Positions 8,963 through 18,229 of a stretch of 64,000 nt of DNA are shown piece after piece (position 1 is the stretch's first letter; every line of letters starts with the position of its first letter). The position numbers and the translations under genes were made by a program. Origin of the DNA: Paenibacillus agaridevorans (GTDB taxonomy: Bacteria; Bacillota; Bacilli; Paenibacillales; Paenibacillaceae); assembly GCF_003112455.1 (NCBI RefSeq), contig NZ_BDQX01000163.1:105564-169563 (forward strand), given 5' to 3'. A model generated the notes under the pieces. It saw only the letters and a program-made list of their open reading frames with translations, had not been told where the DNA came from and ran no database searches.

Positions 8963-9820
8963 TCAGCGGGACATGCGGCCCAGCATATTTTTTATAAAAC
9001 GTAAATCGTGCTCCAGCCGTTCGTAGGCTGGAAACGGCGCATGACATTCCAGCGTAACCCAATCCTTGTAGCCCTTGTCGAGAAGCGCGTCGAACAGAGG
9101 CTGATGATCGGCTTCCCCTTCTCCCAGGCGGCTTTGCAAAAAGCTTTCCTCGCCCCGATGGGTCAAGTTTACGAAGGTGCCAGGCTCGCCGGCTTTTTCG
9201 ATCCGCCGTTCGTCCTTGACATGCACGTGAAATAAATGTTTGCCCAGCTTGTCGACCGAATCGCGACCGTAATCCGTATCGGTAATGTACATATTACCGG
9301 CATCGTGAATCATGCCGACATTATCGTGTTTCAGCAGGCCGAGCAGGCGCAGGCTGCTGTCTACGGTCTCTACCAGCGACAGGTTATGGATTTCCAATAC
9401 AATCCTGATGCCCAACGCTTCGGCTTCCGCTGCGCACTTATCCAGCCAGTGAGCCGCTTTGGCAAAGTGATAATCATGGGCGAGAAAGGCGTTCGGTCCG
9501 CCCGGCATCACGCGGATCATAGAGGCGCCAAGCTCGTCTGCAATGGGAAGCATCCGCTTGAAATCGTCAAATGCCTTCTCGGCTTCTATATCGCTTGCCG
9601 TAGAGAAACCGCCCATATATCCGGCCAGAGCCGGAATCTCCAAGCCCAGGCTGTCCGCCAGCGTTTTCATTTCCTTTACGCGCGGCAGGCTCGTCGCAGG
9701 AGACAGGTGCGGCTCGCGCACGGCGATTTCGATACCGTCCATGCCAAGCCGCTTCGTCAGCTGCATTGCCTCCTGAATGCTATGGTCTATAAAAACTCCG
9801 CTAAACGCTGCAAATTTCAT
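8963..9820 (-). CDS. sugar phosphate isomerase/epimerase (AP-endonuclease family 2 fold)
   Basis: 285 residues forming a xylose-isomerase-like TIM barrel. Metal-ligand positions can be recognised: LEIHNLSL (Glu about 143), MIHDAGNMY, HVHVKDERR and the C-terminal VTLECH. The family includes hexulose and inosose isomerases, epimerases and dehydratases that often act on keto-sugars made by Gfo/Idh/MocA dehydrogenases. Start at 9820 with GGAGGG nine bases upstream. It follows nagA by 20 bp. Its presence with a second isomerase and two dehydrogenases suggests oxidation followed by isomerisation or elimination. Substrate unknown. Confidence 0.87.
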   Translation of the reverse strand: MKFAAFSGVFIDHSIQEAMQLTKRLGMDGIEIAVREPHLSPATSLPRVKEMKTLADSLGLEIPALAGYMGGFSTASDIEAEKAFDDFKRMLPIADELGASMIRVMPGGPNAFLAHDYHFAKAAHWLDKCAAEAEALGIRIVLEIHNLSLVETVDSSLRLLGLLKHDNVGMIHDAGNMYITDTDYGRDSVDKLGKHLFHVHVKDERRIEKAGEPGTFVNLTHRGEESFLQSRLGEGEADHQPLFDALLDKGYKDWVTLECHAPFPAYERLEHDLRFIKNMLGRMSR

Positions 9821-9840
9821 CGATTTCCCTCCTGCAACTT

Positions 9841-11022
9841 TTACGATCCATAAAACACCAATTCGCCGGATTTATAGGTTTGCTCTAGTCGGATCCGTTC
9901 GCCGTCCCTTCGGTAGAGAACGAAGTCGGCCGGGGCGCCTGCGGCCAAACCTACAGCCGCGGACAGCTTCATGAAGCCCGCCGGCCTTACAGACGCCATG
10001 TCCCAGGCTTCCGCCAATTCGGCGAGCCCCCGATTCGTTAGATGCTCGATGCCCCACAGCAGCATTTGCGCCGAACCGGCCAAAATTTGCTCATTGCGGG
10101 CGAGATGAAGCTTGCCCTCCGGCGTCAGCACCACTTCCCCTCCTACAGGGGTCGTGTAAGCTCCGTCGGGTAAACCGCTTAGAGAGACCGCGTCGCTGAC
10201 CAGCATCGCTTGCTCTCCCTTCACCTTGAGCACGACTTTTAACACCTGATCCGGCAAGTGAAAGCCGTCAGCGATTACGCAGCTCCACAGGCGGTCTTGC
10301 GCCAGCTGCTCCCAAATGTAATTGGGATGGCGGGGCAACATGAGATGGGCTCCGTTGCCGAGATGCGTCGACATTCGCGCGCCGGCTTCGACCGCATCCT
10401 GAATTTGCTCAGCCGTTGCGGAGGTGTGCCCGATCGACACCGTTATTCCATGCTTCACGCAGCGCTCGATAAACGGTACGCTCTCCGGCCATTCGGGCGA
10501 GAGGGTCACAATCCGTATCCGTCCGCCGGAGGCCTCCTGCCAGCGGCTAAAAAGTTCCCAATCCGGCGGCCTTACATAATCGCGGTTGTGCGCGCCTCGG
10601 ACGCCGTCATGCGGCGAGATAAACGGTCCCTCCAGATGAATGCCGGCAATGCCGCGGGCCGCTGCCGCATCCTGTCCGCATACGCGGGCGATTGTTTCCA
10701 TTGCCGCCTGGATCGCTTCGCCGCTGTTCGTAATGACGGTCGGATAAAAAGAAGTGACGCCTTGCTCCCATAGCTTGCGGACCGCTTCGCTTATGGCTTC
10801 CTCCGGAATAGGCAACTGGTTAAAGTCATATCCGCTGTACCCGTTAATCTGCAGATCCACGAGACCCGGGGCGATAGTCGGCAGCTCTTCCTTGTTCTCC
10901 ATGGCTATCGATTCGATCGCAGCAAAACATCCGCGCTCTATCCGGATCGATACCGGTTCTCCTGTCGAGTAGTGGACGGCCTTCACCGCCTGCTGCCGAT
11001 TAAGAGATTCCATAGGAGTCAT
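9841..11022 (-). CDS. nagA: N-acetylglucosamine-6-phosphate deacetylase, diverged NagA
   Basis: 393 residues, normal for NagA, a metal-dependent amidohydrolase that removes acetate from GlcNAc-6-phosphate. Visible features are APGLVDLQINGYSGYDF, GIHLEGPF (Glu131, metal), SIGHTSA (His199), STHLGNGAH (His220) and VSDAVSLSG (Asp277, catalytic acid). Most NagA proteins read THLFNAM at the third site; the altered THLGNGAH and a longer following loop put this in a diverged subgroup, so a modified N-acyl amino sugar is possible. The start overlaps the nagB 3' end by 23 bp, which implies translational coupling. ATG 11013 is an alternative start. Confidence 0.9.
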   Translation of the reverse strand: MTPMESLNRQQAVKAVHYSTGEPVSIRIERGCFAAIESIAMENKEELPTIAPGLVDLQINGYSGYDFNQLPIPEEAISEAVRKLWEQGVTSFYPTVITNSGEAIQAAMETIARVCGQDAAAARGIAGIHLEGPFISPHDGVRGAHNRDYVRPPDWELFSRWQEASGGRIRIVTLSPEWPESVPFIERCVKHGITVSIGHTSATAEQIQDAVEAGARMSTHLGNGAHLMLPRHPNYIWEQLAQDRLWSCVIADGFHLPDQVLKVVLKVKGEQAMLVSDAVSLSGLPDGAYTTPVGGEVVLTPEGKLHLARNEQILAGSAQMLLWGIEHLTNRGLAELAEAWDMASVRPAGFMKLSAAVGLAAGAPADFVLYRRDGERIRLEQTYKSGELVFYGS

Positions 11023-11773
11023 AGTCCACGTACAAAGTGCAATCGGGATGGTTCCGCAAACTAGTGGATGGGCATTCCGTCGAGACCGGCCCGTTTAGTG
11101 TACGGTTGACCGCATTTCGTTTCGTCGGTCCCGGGACGCTGCAGTACAGGTGAGCCCCCGACAACAGCGCGGGAATCGTAAGCGTCAGCGCATGAGTCGG
11201 AACCGCTTCAAATGTCGGGAAACAACCGTCATTTACCTGCTGCTGGCGGCAGGCGTCGTCCAGTTCCACCGCTTTAATTGCAAGCGGGTCGTTAAAGTCG
11301 GCGACAGGCGGATCGTTAAAGGCAATATGTCCGTTCTCCCCGATGCCGAGGCAAACAATATCGATCGGCGCTTCCTGCAGCAATCCGCCGTATCGGCTGC
11401 ATTCGCCGTCAATCGTATTTGAGCTGTCGATCAGGTGAACCGCGCCAGGCTTTACCTTGTCAAACAGCCGTTCGCACAAAAAACGGCTGAATTTCTGAGG
11501 CGCATCATTCGGCAGTCCGATATATTCATCCATATGAAAGGCCGTAATGCGCGACCAGTCGATTTCCTTATCCTGCGCCAGCTGCTCCAGCAGCTCGTTC
11601 TGCGACGGGGCTGCCGCGAATATCATCCGGATGCCCGCTTTCCGGGACAGCAGCTCCTTGATCTTGGCGGCAACGTCCATCCCGGCTGCCGTGCCAAGCG
11701 CACCTCGATCCTTAAATACGGAAACCTTCAACGCGTCTACCGTTTCTGTCCGTACTGCAAGCTGTTCACTCAT
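11000..11773 (-). CDS. nagB: glucosamine-6-phosphate deaminase-like protein (NagB family)
   Basis: 257 residues of the NagB/RpiA fold. The family deaminates and isomerises GlcN-6-phosphate to fructose-6-phosphate and ammonia. FHMDEYIGL (Asp82 matches E. coli Asp72) and GIGENGHIAFNDP (His149 matches His143) are the active-site loops. The usual NEP glutamate is replaced by aspartate (NDP), and the segment after it is unlike classical NagB. Start at 11773 has GGAGCAAG upstream. It is followed and overlapped by nagA and preceded 30 bp upstream by a Gfo/Idh/MocA dehydrogenase. It may deaminate a sugar other than GlcN-6-phosphate. Confidence 0.88.
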   Translation of the reverse strand: MSEQLAVRTETVDALKVSVFKDRGALGTAAGMDVAAKIKELLSRKAGIRMIFAAAPSQNELLEQLAQDKEIDWSRITAFHMDEYIGLPNDAPQKFSRFLCERLFDKVKPGAVHLIDSSNTIDGECSRYGGLLQEAPIDIVCLGIGENGHIAFNDPPVADFNDPLAIKAVELDDACRQQQVNDGCFPTFEAVPTHALTLTIPALLSGAHLYCSVPGPTKRNAVNRTLNGPVSTECPSTSLRNHPDCTLYVDYDSYGIS

Positions 11774-11803
11774 ATTCTTGCTCCTCTCGATTCGATTCGT
11801 AGG

Positions 11804-12829
11804 TCAGCTCTTTGGCAAAAGCAGTTGCACGCCTTTTGCTGCGCTTTCGTATATGGCCTCAACCAGTTGTACCGCCCGCAGTCCATCCTCGCCGGTAACG
11901 AGCGGACTTCCGCCCGTTTCGATCGAGGAGATGATATCAATCAGCTGGCTTTGATGAAAGTCGGATGGGATGCTTTTTGGATCAGTTACTCCGCCGTAAG
12001 CGTCCGAGTGAATCCAGGTCGGCTTGTTCCTGTCCGGGACCGTCCAATGAACGATAGAATTGCCCTCCAGCTTAATCGTGCCCAGCTCGCCGTACAGGTT
12101 AATAGCTGCGGCAAAGCCGGGCTGAATGCTGGTTGAAGCCATAATCGTCCCGAAGGCTCCGTTATCAAACTGCAAAATCGCCAGCCCCAAATCTTCCGCT
12201 TCCATCTTATGCGTCTGCGTTGCGACTTGTCCGAAGACGGAGCGAACTCCCCCGGCGAACCACAGCAGAAGATCCAGGCTATGAATGCCTTGATTCATCA
12301 AGGCGCCGCCGTCCTCCGAGATCGTGCCCCGCCAGTCCGCGCTGTCGTAATATGCCTGCGTGCGATAAAAGGGAAGCGACATCTCGACCAGCAACAGCTT
12401 GCCGAGAGCGCCCTCCTCCAGCACCCGCTTGACTGCCTGATGCTGGACTTCAAAACGCCGCTGGGATATGACGGATAGGGTAACGCCGCGCTCCTTGGCC
12501 GTTCGGACCAGTTCGGCTGCATCATTTGCGCTCATCGCAATCGGTTTCTCAATGACTACATGCTTGCCGGCGTTAAGAACATCCAGGCCGATGCGGGCGT
12601 GGCTTCCGCTTGACGTTGTCACGCAAACAATATCTACGTCCTCGCGGCGGATTAATTGCCGGTAGTCGGTCGTCCAAGCGCAGCCCTCCCGCTCGGCAGT
12701 CGCCTTCGCTATATCCTCGTTACGGCTGGAAACAACCGTCAAGCTCGCGCCTTCAATTTGGCGGATCGCCTCCATATGAAAGTCGGCAACCGAGCCGCAG
12801 CCGATGATCCCGAAATTCCACGTCTTCAT
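11804..12829 (-). CDS. Gfo/Idh/MocA family dehydrogenase
   Basis: 341 residues. Rossmann motif FGIIGCGSVADFHMEA (residues 6-21), the EKPIAMSANDAAELV lysine segment (about 94-108) and GGALMNQGIHSLDLLLWFAG, with the catalytic histidine region. Such proteins use NAD(P) to oxidise one sugar hydroxyl. It is the second gene of the cluster. Its start overlaps the preceding isomerase stop by four bases (ATGA), so the two are coupled. Paralogous to the gene at 6871, but not obviously a recent duplicate. Confidence 0.9.
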   Translation of the reverse strand: MKTWNFGIIGCGSVADFHMEAIRQIEGASLTVVSSRNEDIAKATAEREGCAWTTDYRQLIRREDVDIVCVTTSSGSHARIGLDVLNAGKHVVIEKPIAMSANDAAELVRTAKERGVTLSVISQRRFEVQHQAVKRVLEEGALGKLLLVEMSLPFYRTQAYYDSADWRGTISEDGGALMNQGIHSLDLLLWFAGGVRSVFGQVATQTHKMEAEDLGLAILQFDNGAFGTIMASTSIQPGFAAAINLYGELGTIKLEGNSIVHWTVPDRNKPTWIHSDAYGGVTDPKSIPSDFHQSQLIDIISSIETGGSPLVTGEDGLRAVQLVEAIYESAAKGVQLLLPKS

Positions 12830-13689
12830 TCTGTCCCTGCCTCCTTAAGCAGGGTGCGCAGCGCATCCAGCGTCATGCAGGTGCCCGTCATCTTGCTTCC
12901 GCCTGCGGGAATAAAATGCGTTTCTATCGTAAAAAGGCCATCGTAACCATCAGCCTGAAGCGCTTTCAGCTGCTCGATAACGGCTACGTTGCCGGAGCCG
13001 AGCGGAACACAACGTCCAGTGCCATCTTCGCGGATATACGCATCTTTTAGATGGACGTGAGCAAGATATTCCTTCATGGCCGCATAACCTGCAGGATACG
13101 CCTCGCGGCCGGCATACGCTTCGTTGCCCGGATCCCACAAACCTCTAAGCGCAGGGGATGCGATTTCGCGAACGAGAAGCGCGACCTCCTCCGCATAACC
13201 TCCATTGCAGGAAGGCTCATTTTCCAATAGTAGCGTAACTCCTTGCTCTGCGGCTGTCTTGGCCGCCCGCTGCAGATGACGGACGATTTCGCCCGTATAC
13301 AAGGACGGGTCGGCTTCACGCCAAAAAGAAAAAATACGAATCCGATTCGTGTTCAGCAGCTTTGCAATCGCAATGACGCGGTCCAGCTTGGCGAAATGCG
13401 CATCCACGCTTTCTTCTATTTGACCGAAGGTGTCTCCCGCCGCAGCCTCCCTGGAAGGATCCAGCTTGCATTTAAATAAAGGCGAGGCGATAGCGGAAAT
13501 AAACAATCCTCGTCCCTCAACCTGCTTGCGAACCTCTCGCAGTTGATCGTCGTTCAAGTCTGCGGCATTTTGCCCGTTAACCACCCGGACCTCCACATGC
13601 TTCAAGCCCTGCTCGGCAATCCAGTCCAGCGCCTCCTCGAATCGATCCGACACTTCATCCGTCAGAATCCCTAACCGGTTTAGTACCAA
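12826..13689 (-). CDS. sugar phosphate isomerase/epimerase (TIM barrel), first gene of the amino-sugar cluster
   Basis: 287 residues from a TTG at 13689 that has GGAGGG eight bases upstream; an in-frame ATG at 13728 has no site. The xylose-isomerase-like barrel shows LLLENEPSC (Glu ligand), RGLWDPGNEA, HVHLKDAYI and FTIETHFIP at the expected metal positions. It probably isomerises, epimerises or dehydrates a sugar or keto-sugar together with the dehydrogenase overlapped at its 3' end. It is the promoter-proximal gene of the run to 6871. Upstream is a 630-bp gap with the inverted-repeat-ended element. Confidence 0.87.
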   Translation of the reverse strand: MVLNRLGILTDEVSDRFEEALDWIAEQGLKHVEVRVVNGQNAADLNDDQLREVRKQVEGRGLFISAIASPLFKCKLDPSREAAAGDTFGQIEESVDAHFAKLDRVIAIAKLLNTNRIRIFSFWREADPSLYTGEIVRHLQRAAKTAAEQGVTLLLENEPSCNGGYAEEVALLVREIASPALRGLWDPGNEAYAGREAYPAGYAAMKEYLAHVHLKDAYIREDGTGRCVPLGSGNVAVIEQLKALQADGYDGLFTIETHFIPAGGSKMTGTCMTLDALRTLLKEAGTE

Positions 13690-13869
13690 CGAGTTTTCCC
13701 TCCGTTTCTTTGTCTTTCCTGTCTCCAATTTACTATATCAACATCTTCGGCGCGCGTGTTGACGTTTCTTTCGAATTAAATTTACATTTTTTTAGGTATT
13801 TTCAAACGTGCTCGGCAATCAAAACACAAAAACAGGTTTTCGATAATCTAACGGACAAACAGTGTGGCT

Positions 13870-14172
13870 GTCTATTCATTGTGCAACGTTGAAATTGCGG
13901 TCAAGTGCCCGGTAAGAAATGAACGGGAGCAACTGTAACGGAACTGAAAGGCGTTATTTCGGCAAAAAGCAGCACTTCGCAAATCTAATGGAACTGACTG
14001 CCCTTATGATAGGCAAAAGTCCACGGTTTGCCTGGATTTCTCACGAATAACGTCGCAGAGTTTAGATTTAAATATCACGCCAAACGATCCATATAAGGGC
14101 CCCCATTTCCGTTAACAGTTGGCGATGCTTGATTGCCAGCCTCATTTCCAGTTTTTCATACAATGAATCGAC
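13870..14172. repeat. 303-bp element with terminal inverted repeats (MITE-like), copy 2
   Basis: The left end GTCTATTCATTGT (13870-13882) and right end ACAATGAATCGAC (14160-14172) are inverted repeats matching at 12 of 13 bases. The inside matches copy 1 at 4307-4583 closely. There is no transposase or convincing frame, and no clear target-site duplication could be made out. Small size, inverted ends and two copies in one window fit a miniature inverted-repeat element or a structured intergenic repeat. It fills half of the gap between the amino-sugar cluster (start 13689) and the response regulator (start 14322). In the rest of that gap I see only a weak TATAAT at 14277-14282. Confidence 0.8.
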
Positions 14173-14321
14173 TATAAAGTTTCTACTTGCGACTCACCAT
14201 TATTGTTCTAACCGGGAAAAAAATAAATTAAGACGTTCTTCATAAATTCGAGAATGGGATATTAAGATTTTCCATTTATAATGAGAGAAAGAACAGGAGA
14301 CAAGCAAGGGGAGAGAATGGG

Positions 14322-15014
14322 ATGGAGCAGCGCGTGGTGCTGGTTGTCGACGACGATAAGGAAATCCGCGACGCCATTGAAATTTATTTGAAACAGGAAG
14401 GCATAACGGTCTTGAAAGCAAAGGACGGCTTGGACGCGCTAGAGACCTTGGAATCCAAGCAAGTGCATCTCATCATACTGGATATCATGATGCCCAGGCT
14501 TGACGGTATCACGGCAACCTTTAAAATCCGGGAGCAACGCAATCTTCCAATTCTTATCTTAAGCGCTAAAAGCGAGGATAGCGACAAAATACTCGGACTC
14601 CATGTTGGAGCGGACGATTATGTGACCAAACCTTTTAATCCGATGGAGCTTGTTGCCCGGGTCAAATCACTGCTTAGGAGATATGTCACTTTCGGCTCCT
14701 ACGAAGGCATGAAGAAAACGATCGATTTGCGAGGTCTCGCGTTAAATCAGGAGGGAAAGGAAGTTACCGTTAACGGCGAACCGGTCAGGCTAACGCCTAT
14801 CGAATATAAGATTGTGGAGCTGCTGATGACGAATGCGGGACGAGTCTTCTCGATCCAGGAAATATACGAACGCGTTTGGAAAGAACCCGGCTATAATGCC
14901 GAAAATACGGTTGCCGTCCACGTACGCAAAATCCGCGAAAAGATTGAGATTGATCCAAAAAATCCAAGATATTTGAAGGTGGTGTGGGGCATTGGATACA
15001 AAATGGAAAAATAG
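14322..15014 (+). CDS. OmpR-family response regulator
   Basis: 230 residues: an N-terminal receiver (Asp10-12 acidic pocket, phospho-acceptor Asp54 in ILDIMMPRLDG, Lys103 in YVTKPFNP) and a C-terminal winged helix (residues about 130-228, LTPIEYKIVELLMTNAGRVF and ENTVAVHVRKIREKIE). AAGGGGAGA lies just upstream of the ATG at 14322. It overlaps the following histidine kinase by 23 bases, a typical coupled two-component pair. It resembles VanR/PhoP-like regulators. No transporter lies next to it, so the target genes are not evident here. Confidence 0.95.
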   Translation: MEQRVVLVVDDDKEIRDAIEIYLKQEGITVLKAKDGLDALETLESKQVHLIILDIMMPRLDGITATFKIREQRNLPILILSAKSEDSDKILGLHVGADDYVTKPFNPMELVARVKSLLRRYVTFGSYEGMKKTIDLRGLALNQEGKEVTVNGEPVRLTPIEYKIVELLMTNAGRVFSIQEIYERVWKEPGYNAENTVAVHVRKIREKIEIDPKNPRYLKVVWGIGYKMEK

Positions 15015-17271
15015 GACTCTTTTTTTGCTCTACTCTCTTTTGCTGGTTGTTGGTCTGAGCGGTCCTTTAACGATAATGGATCAAGGCAGCCGTTACCTGT
15101 ATCGCGATTATTACCGAACGCCGGAATTCCGGCAGCAACTTGAACAATTTGCGACCTACTTAAACCTGTTCGAGCTCAATTCCCTCTCGGCGAAGGAATT
15201 AAAAGCTGCGATTACAGTAAATGAAGATGAAATAATCGATTATCGCCAACAGTTGGAGCCTCTTGCGTTTCAGATTCAAAATATCCACAACGAATATGAT
15301 TCTCTCATTCTGGAAGCGGTCGCGACCGACAACAGCAGTGCGGCCGATTCTTACAAAGCTCAGAGAGATAATAAGCTGGAAGAGCAGAAAAAGGTATTCG
15401 AGGATAACGACTATGCCCTATCGCTTATCCGCAAGGAGAAGGAACGACAAATAGACGAGTATTACAGTCAACGAGAGATGTACCGCTCCGAATATCTTTA
15501 TAATCAGGATCTGTTCAGTTATTACTTCCGCAACCCTTCCACAGGGATGGTCCATTCGAGCTTGAGCAATGCGGATGACCAAGTTGTGGCGCAAAACGAA
15601 TTATATGGTGACAGCCATGTCTATGCAACGAACTATTCGATAGACATCGTTAATTCTGCTCACTACATGTTCGGAGCACGCGAACTGCTAGACGCTTCCA
15701 TCCTTCCTTACAAAGGCTGGATCGCCGTGCCGAAGGACAGTCCCCTGCAGGAACAGGCCAGAAGATATCAGTGGGAGCAAATCGTATTGCTTGCCTATGG
15801 CGCGGCAGCTGCCGTTCTGCTTGTCGCATGTATCATTCGCTTCAAACGCGTCATGTCTGTTCAAGCAGAGAGAAGTCAATGGACAACTTATTATCGTAAA
15901 CTGCCGTTGGATGCCAAACTGTTGTTTTCAATCGGCATGGCAGCTCTTACACTCGGTTTATTGGCGGACCTGGCAGGACATTATTCCTCCATTACCGTGG
16001 AGCCTTTGTTCTATGGCGAGAAGCTGATTGTTACACTTGCAATTGCAGCGATCAGCATGGCTTTGACCCTTATTCAAGGAAAATTCCTTGTGCAAGATCT
16101 ACATAGCTGGAGCAAGTTCGGAGAAGAATGGAAACGTTCTTTGCTGCAACGAGGCGGCTTGCGGATAAAAGCAGGTTTCATAAGCGTTTTGAATCAAGTG
16201 CGAGATTCCTTTATTTATAAAAACACGGGAATCCGGTTGCTTCTTCTCTCATGTATCTGGATTTGTCTAGGTTTTATTGGAGGATGGATGACGGTATCTT
16301 TTTTTCAATACAACGATTCTTCATTCGTTCTTGTTTTGCCAATATTGGCGATAGTGGGGCTTGTCGTATTTCTCCTTACGACACGTAGGCTCGGGTATTT
16401 GAATAAGGTTGCCAAGGCAGCGGATGAACTTGCAGCCGGTCGAATGCCGGATGAGCTTCCCCAATCGGGAAGCGACGTGCTTGCTTCTTTGGCTTCTAAT
16501 ATCAATGCTTTAAGACGAGGGGTCACGCTGCTTCAAAATGAACAAGCGAAAAGCGAAAGACTGAAGACGGAGCTCATTACGAACGTCAGCCATGACCTGC
16601 GGACTCCCCTGACTTCCATCATTACCTACGCCGGTCTGTTAAAGACAGAGGATGCAACCGTGGAGGAAAGAGCTGCCTATGTCGACATCATCAACCAGAA
16701 GTCGAAGCGATTAAAAACGATGATCGACGATTTGTTCGAAGTATCGAGAATGGCAAGCGGCAATGTAAAGCTGATCCTTGAGAAATCGGATCTCGTCCAG
16801 CTCATGCAACAGGCGCTGGCAGAGTATAAAGAGGATATGGACGGATCAGATGTTCAATTCCGGGTTTCGTTGCCGGCGGGACCGTTATTCGTACTCGCTG
16901 ACGGTCAAAAGCTGTGGCGCGCTTTCGACAACCTGATTGGAAACATGTTAAAGTATTCGCTGAGTCACACGCGCGCCTATATTTCCATGCAGATATCGGA
17001 AACTCAAGAGGTTGCGATAACGTTTAAGAACGTATCGAAATATGAGATTAGCGACAACGCCGATGAGCTGTTCGAGCGCTTTAAACGCGGAGATACGTCT
17101 CGTCATACCGAGGGGGCGGGCCTCGGACTCGCGATCGCAAAATCGATCATCGACCTTCACGAGGGCCGCCTTACGTTGGAAACCGACGGGGATCTGTTTA
17201 AAGTCTCCATTACTCTCAAGCTTCAAGCTTCTGCCAAGCAGGCGGCTCCTGATCTCATCGCGGCCTTATAA
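14992..17271 (+). CDS. membrane sensor histidine kinase
   Basis: 759 residues from a TTG at 14992 inside the regulator's 3' end. A first membrane helix (about 8-28) is followed by an extracytoplasmic region of some 230 residues rich in charged coiled stretches, then about five more helices (roughly 262-282, 309-330, 345-363, 415-438, 447-465). A HAMP-like linker comes next, then HisKA with His534 in NVSHDLRTPLTSI, and HATPase_c with a FDNLIGNMLKYS N-box and GAGLGLAIAKSI G-box. Partner of the regulator at 14322. Six helices is more than the usual two, so the sensor part may detect a membrane signal. The 3' end overlaps the convergent aldo-keto reductase gene by 17 bases. Confidence 0.93.
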   Translation: MDTKWKNRTLFLLYSLLLVVGLSGPLTIMDQGSRYLYRDYYRTPEFRQQLEQFATYLNLFELNSLSAKELKAAITVNEDEIIDYRQQLEPLAFQIQNIHNEYDSLILEAVATDNSSAADSYKAQRDNKLEEQKKVFEDNDYALSLIRKEKERQIDEYYSQREMYRSEYLYNQDLFSYYFRNPSTGMVHSSLSNADDQVVAQNELYGDSHVYATNYSIDIVNSAHYMFGARELLDASILPYKGWIAVPKDSPLQEQARRYQWEQIVLLAYGAAAAVLLVACIIRFKRVMSVQAERSQWTTYYRKLPLDAKLLFSIGMAALTLGLLADLAGHYSSITVEPLFYGEKLIVTLAIAAISMALTLIQGKFLVQDLHSWSKFGEEWKRSLLQRGGLRIKAGFISVLNQVRDSFIYKNTGIRLLLLSCIWICLGFIGGWMTVSFFQYNDSSFVLVLPILAIVGLVVFLLTTRRLGYLNKVAKAADELAAGRMPDELPQSGSDVLASLASNINALRRGVTLLQNEQAKSERLKTELITNVSHDLRTPLTSIITYAGLLKTEDATVEERAAYVDIINQKSKRLKTMIDDLFEVSRMASGNVKLILEKSDLVQLMQQALAEYKEDMDGSDVQFRVSLPAGPLFVLADGQKLWRAFDNLIGNMLKYSLSHTRAYISMQISETQEVAITFKNVSKYEISDNADELFERFKRGDTSRHTEGAGLGLAIAKSIIDLHEGRLTLETDGDLFKVSITLKLQASAKQAAPDLIAAL

Positions 17272-18229
17272 GAGCTTGAATATCTTCTGCATCAAGTTCA
17301 ACATCGGCGGCGGACATGGAATCCCTGAGTTGATCCGTTCTGGAGGGTCCGATAATCGCTGCAGCAGGCAATCGATTGCAGGTAATATAACCTAGCGACG
17401 CTTGAGTCGCATGGATTCCTTTTTTCTTGATTAAGTCTTGGACATTTTCGATTCTGGCCACGTTTATGTCGTTGAAATATTTCTTTTTAAGCTGTTCGCT
17501 AATCCCGTTCCAGCCGTTGGCAACTACCTTTGGAACGATGCCCGAAGCTTGAGAGGACCATGCCAGCACCGGAATTCCTGCGGCCATATAGGCTTCATAC
17601 TCTTCATCCGTCATTTCTGGAAGCACTTCATTTGCCTGTTGGTCAGCCATCGTTACCGCGAGACTCCATTTCAGTTGGGAAACGGTAAACGGGGTCAAAT
17701 GATTGGCTTTAGCAAATGCATTTGCTTCCAGGATTCTTTTTACCGTCCAGTTTGATGCCCCGATACTTTTGATATGGCCTTCCGCGACCTGTTTGTGCAA
17801 AACAGGCATGATTTCGCTAACGGGAACATCCTCGTTATCTCTATGTAGAAAGTAAACGTCGATGGCATCTACCATAAGGCTCTTGAGGCTTTTTTGAATG
17901 TCCTTCTGGATACAAGCCGCGGAAACTCTGCTTTCCTGAGGAGATTGTAATTTGTAGTGCGCGCCTTTGGTTATCACTGTCATTTTATTTTTGTTACCGG
18001 ATTGTTTGAGCCACTTGCCAATGGTCCTTTCGCTTACGGGATCGCCGGTGTCATGCCAATCTCCGTATACGCTGGCCGTGTCGATGCTGTCGCCGCCAAG
18101 CTCGGCATAAAGATCCATAAGTTCAAAGGATGTTTTCTCGTCGATTTTTGTTCCGAACATGGTGCTGCCAAGAATGATTTTGGAGAGAGTGACAGGACTG
18201 GATACGGCTTCGATTGTTAATTTTCTCAT
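17255..18229 (-). CDS. aldo/keto reductase
   Basis: 324 residues, (beta/alpha)8 barrel. The catalytic tetrad is visible: Asp50 and Tyr55 in IDTASVYGDW, Lys88 in VITKGAHY, His129 in YFLHRD. The C-terminal AAIIGPSR binds NADPH phosphate. It reduces an aldehyde or ketone. The start overlaps the hydrolase stop by four bases (ATGA), so it is the third gene of the TetR-controlled operon. It resembles the other AKR at 60956 in the FLHRD/YLHRD region. Substrate unknown. Confidence 0.93.
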   Translation of the reverse strand: MRKLTIEAVSSPVTLSKIILGSTMFGTKIDEKTSFELMDLYAELGGDSIDTASVYGDWHDTGDPVSERTIGKWLKQSGNKNKMTVITKGAHYKLQSPQESRVSAACIQKDIQKSLKSLMVDAIDVYFLHRDNEDVPVSEIMPVLHKQVAEGHIKSIGASNWTVKRILEANAFAKANHLTPFTVSQLKWSLAVTMADQQANEVLPEMTDEEYEAYMAAGIPVLAWSSQASGIVPKVVANGWNGISEQLKKKYFNDINVARIENVQDLIKKKGIHATQASLGYITCNRLPAAAIIGPSRTDQLRDSMSAADVELDAEDIQALIRPR

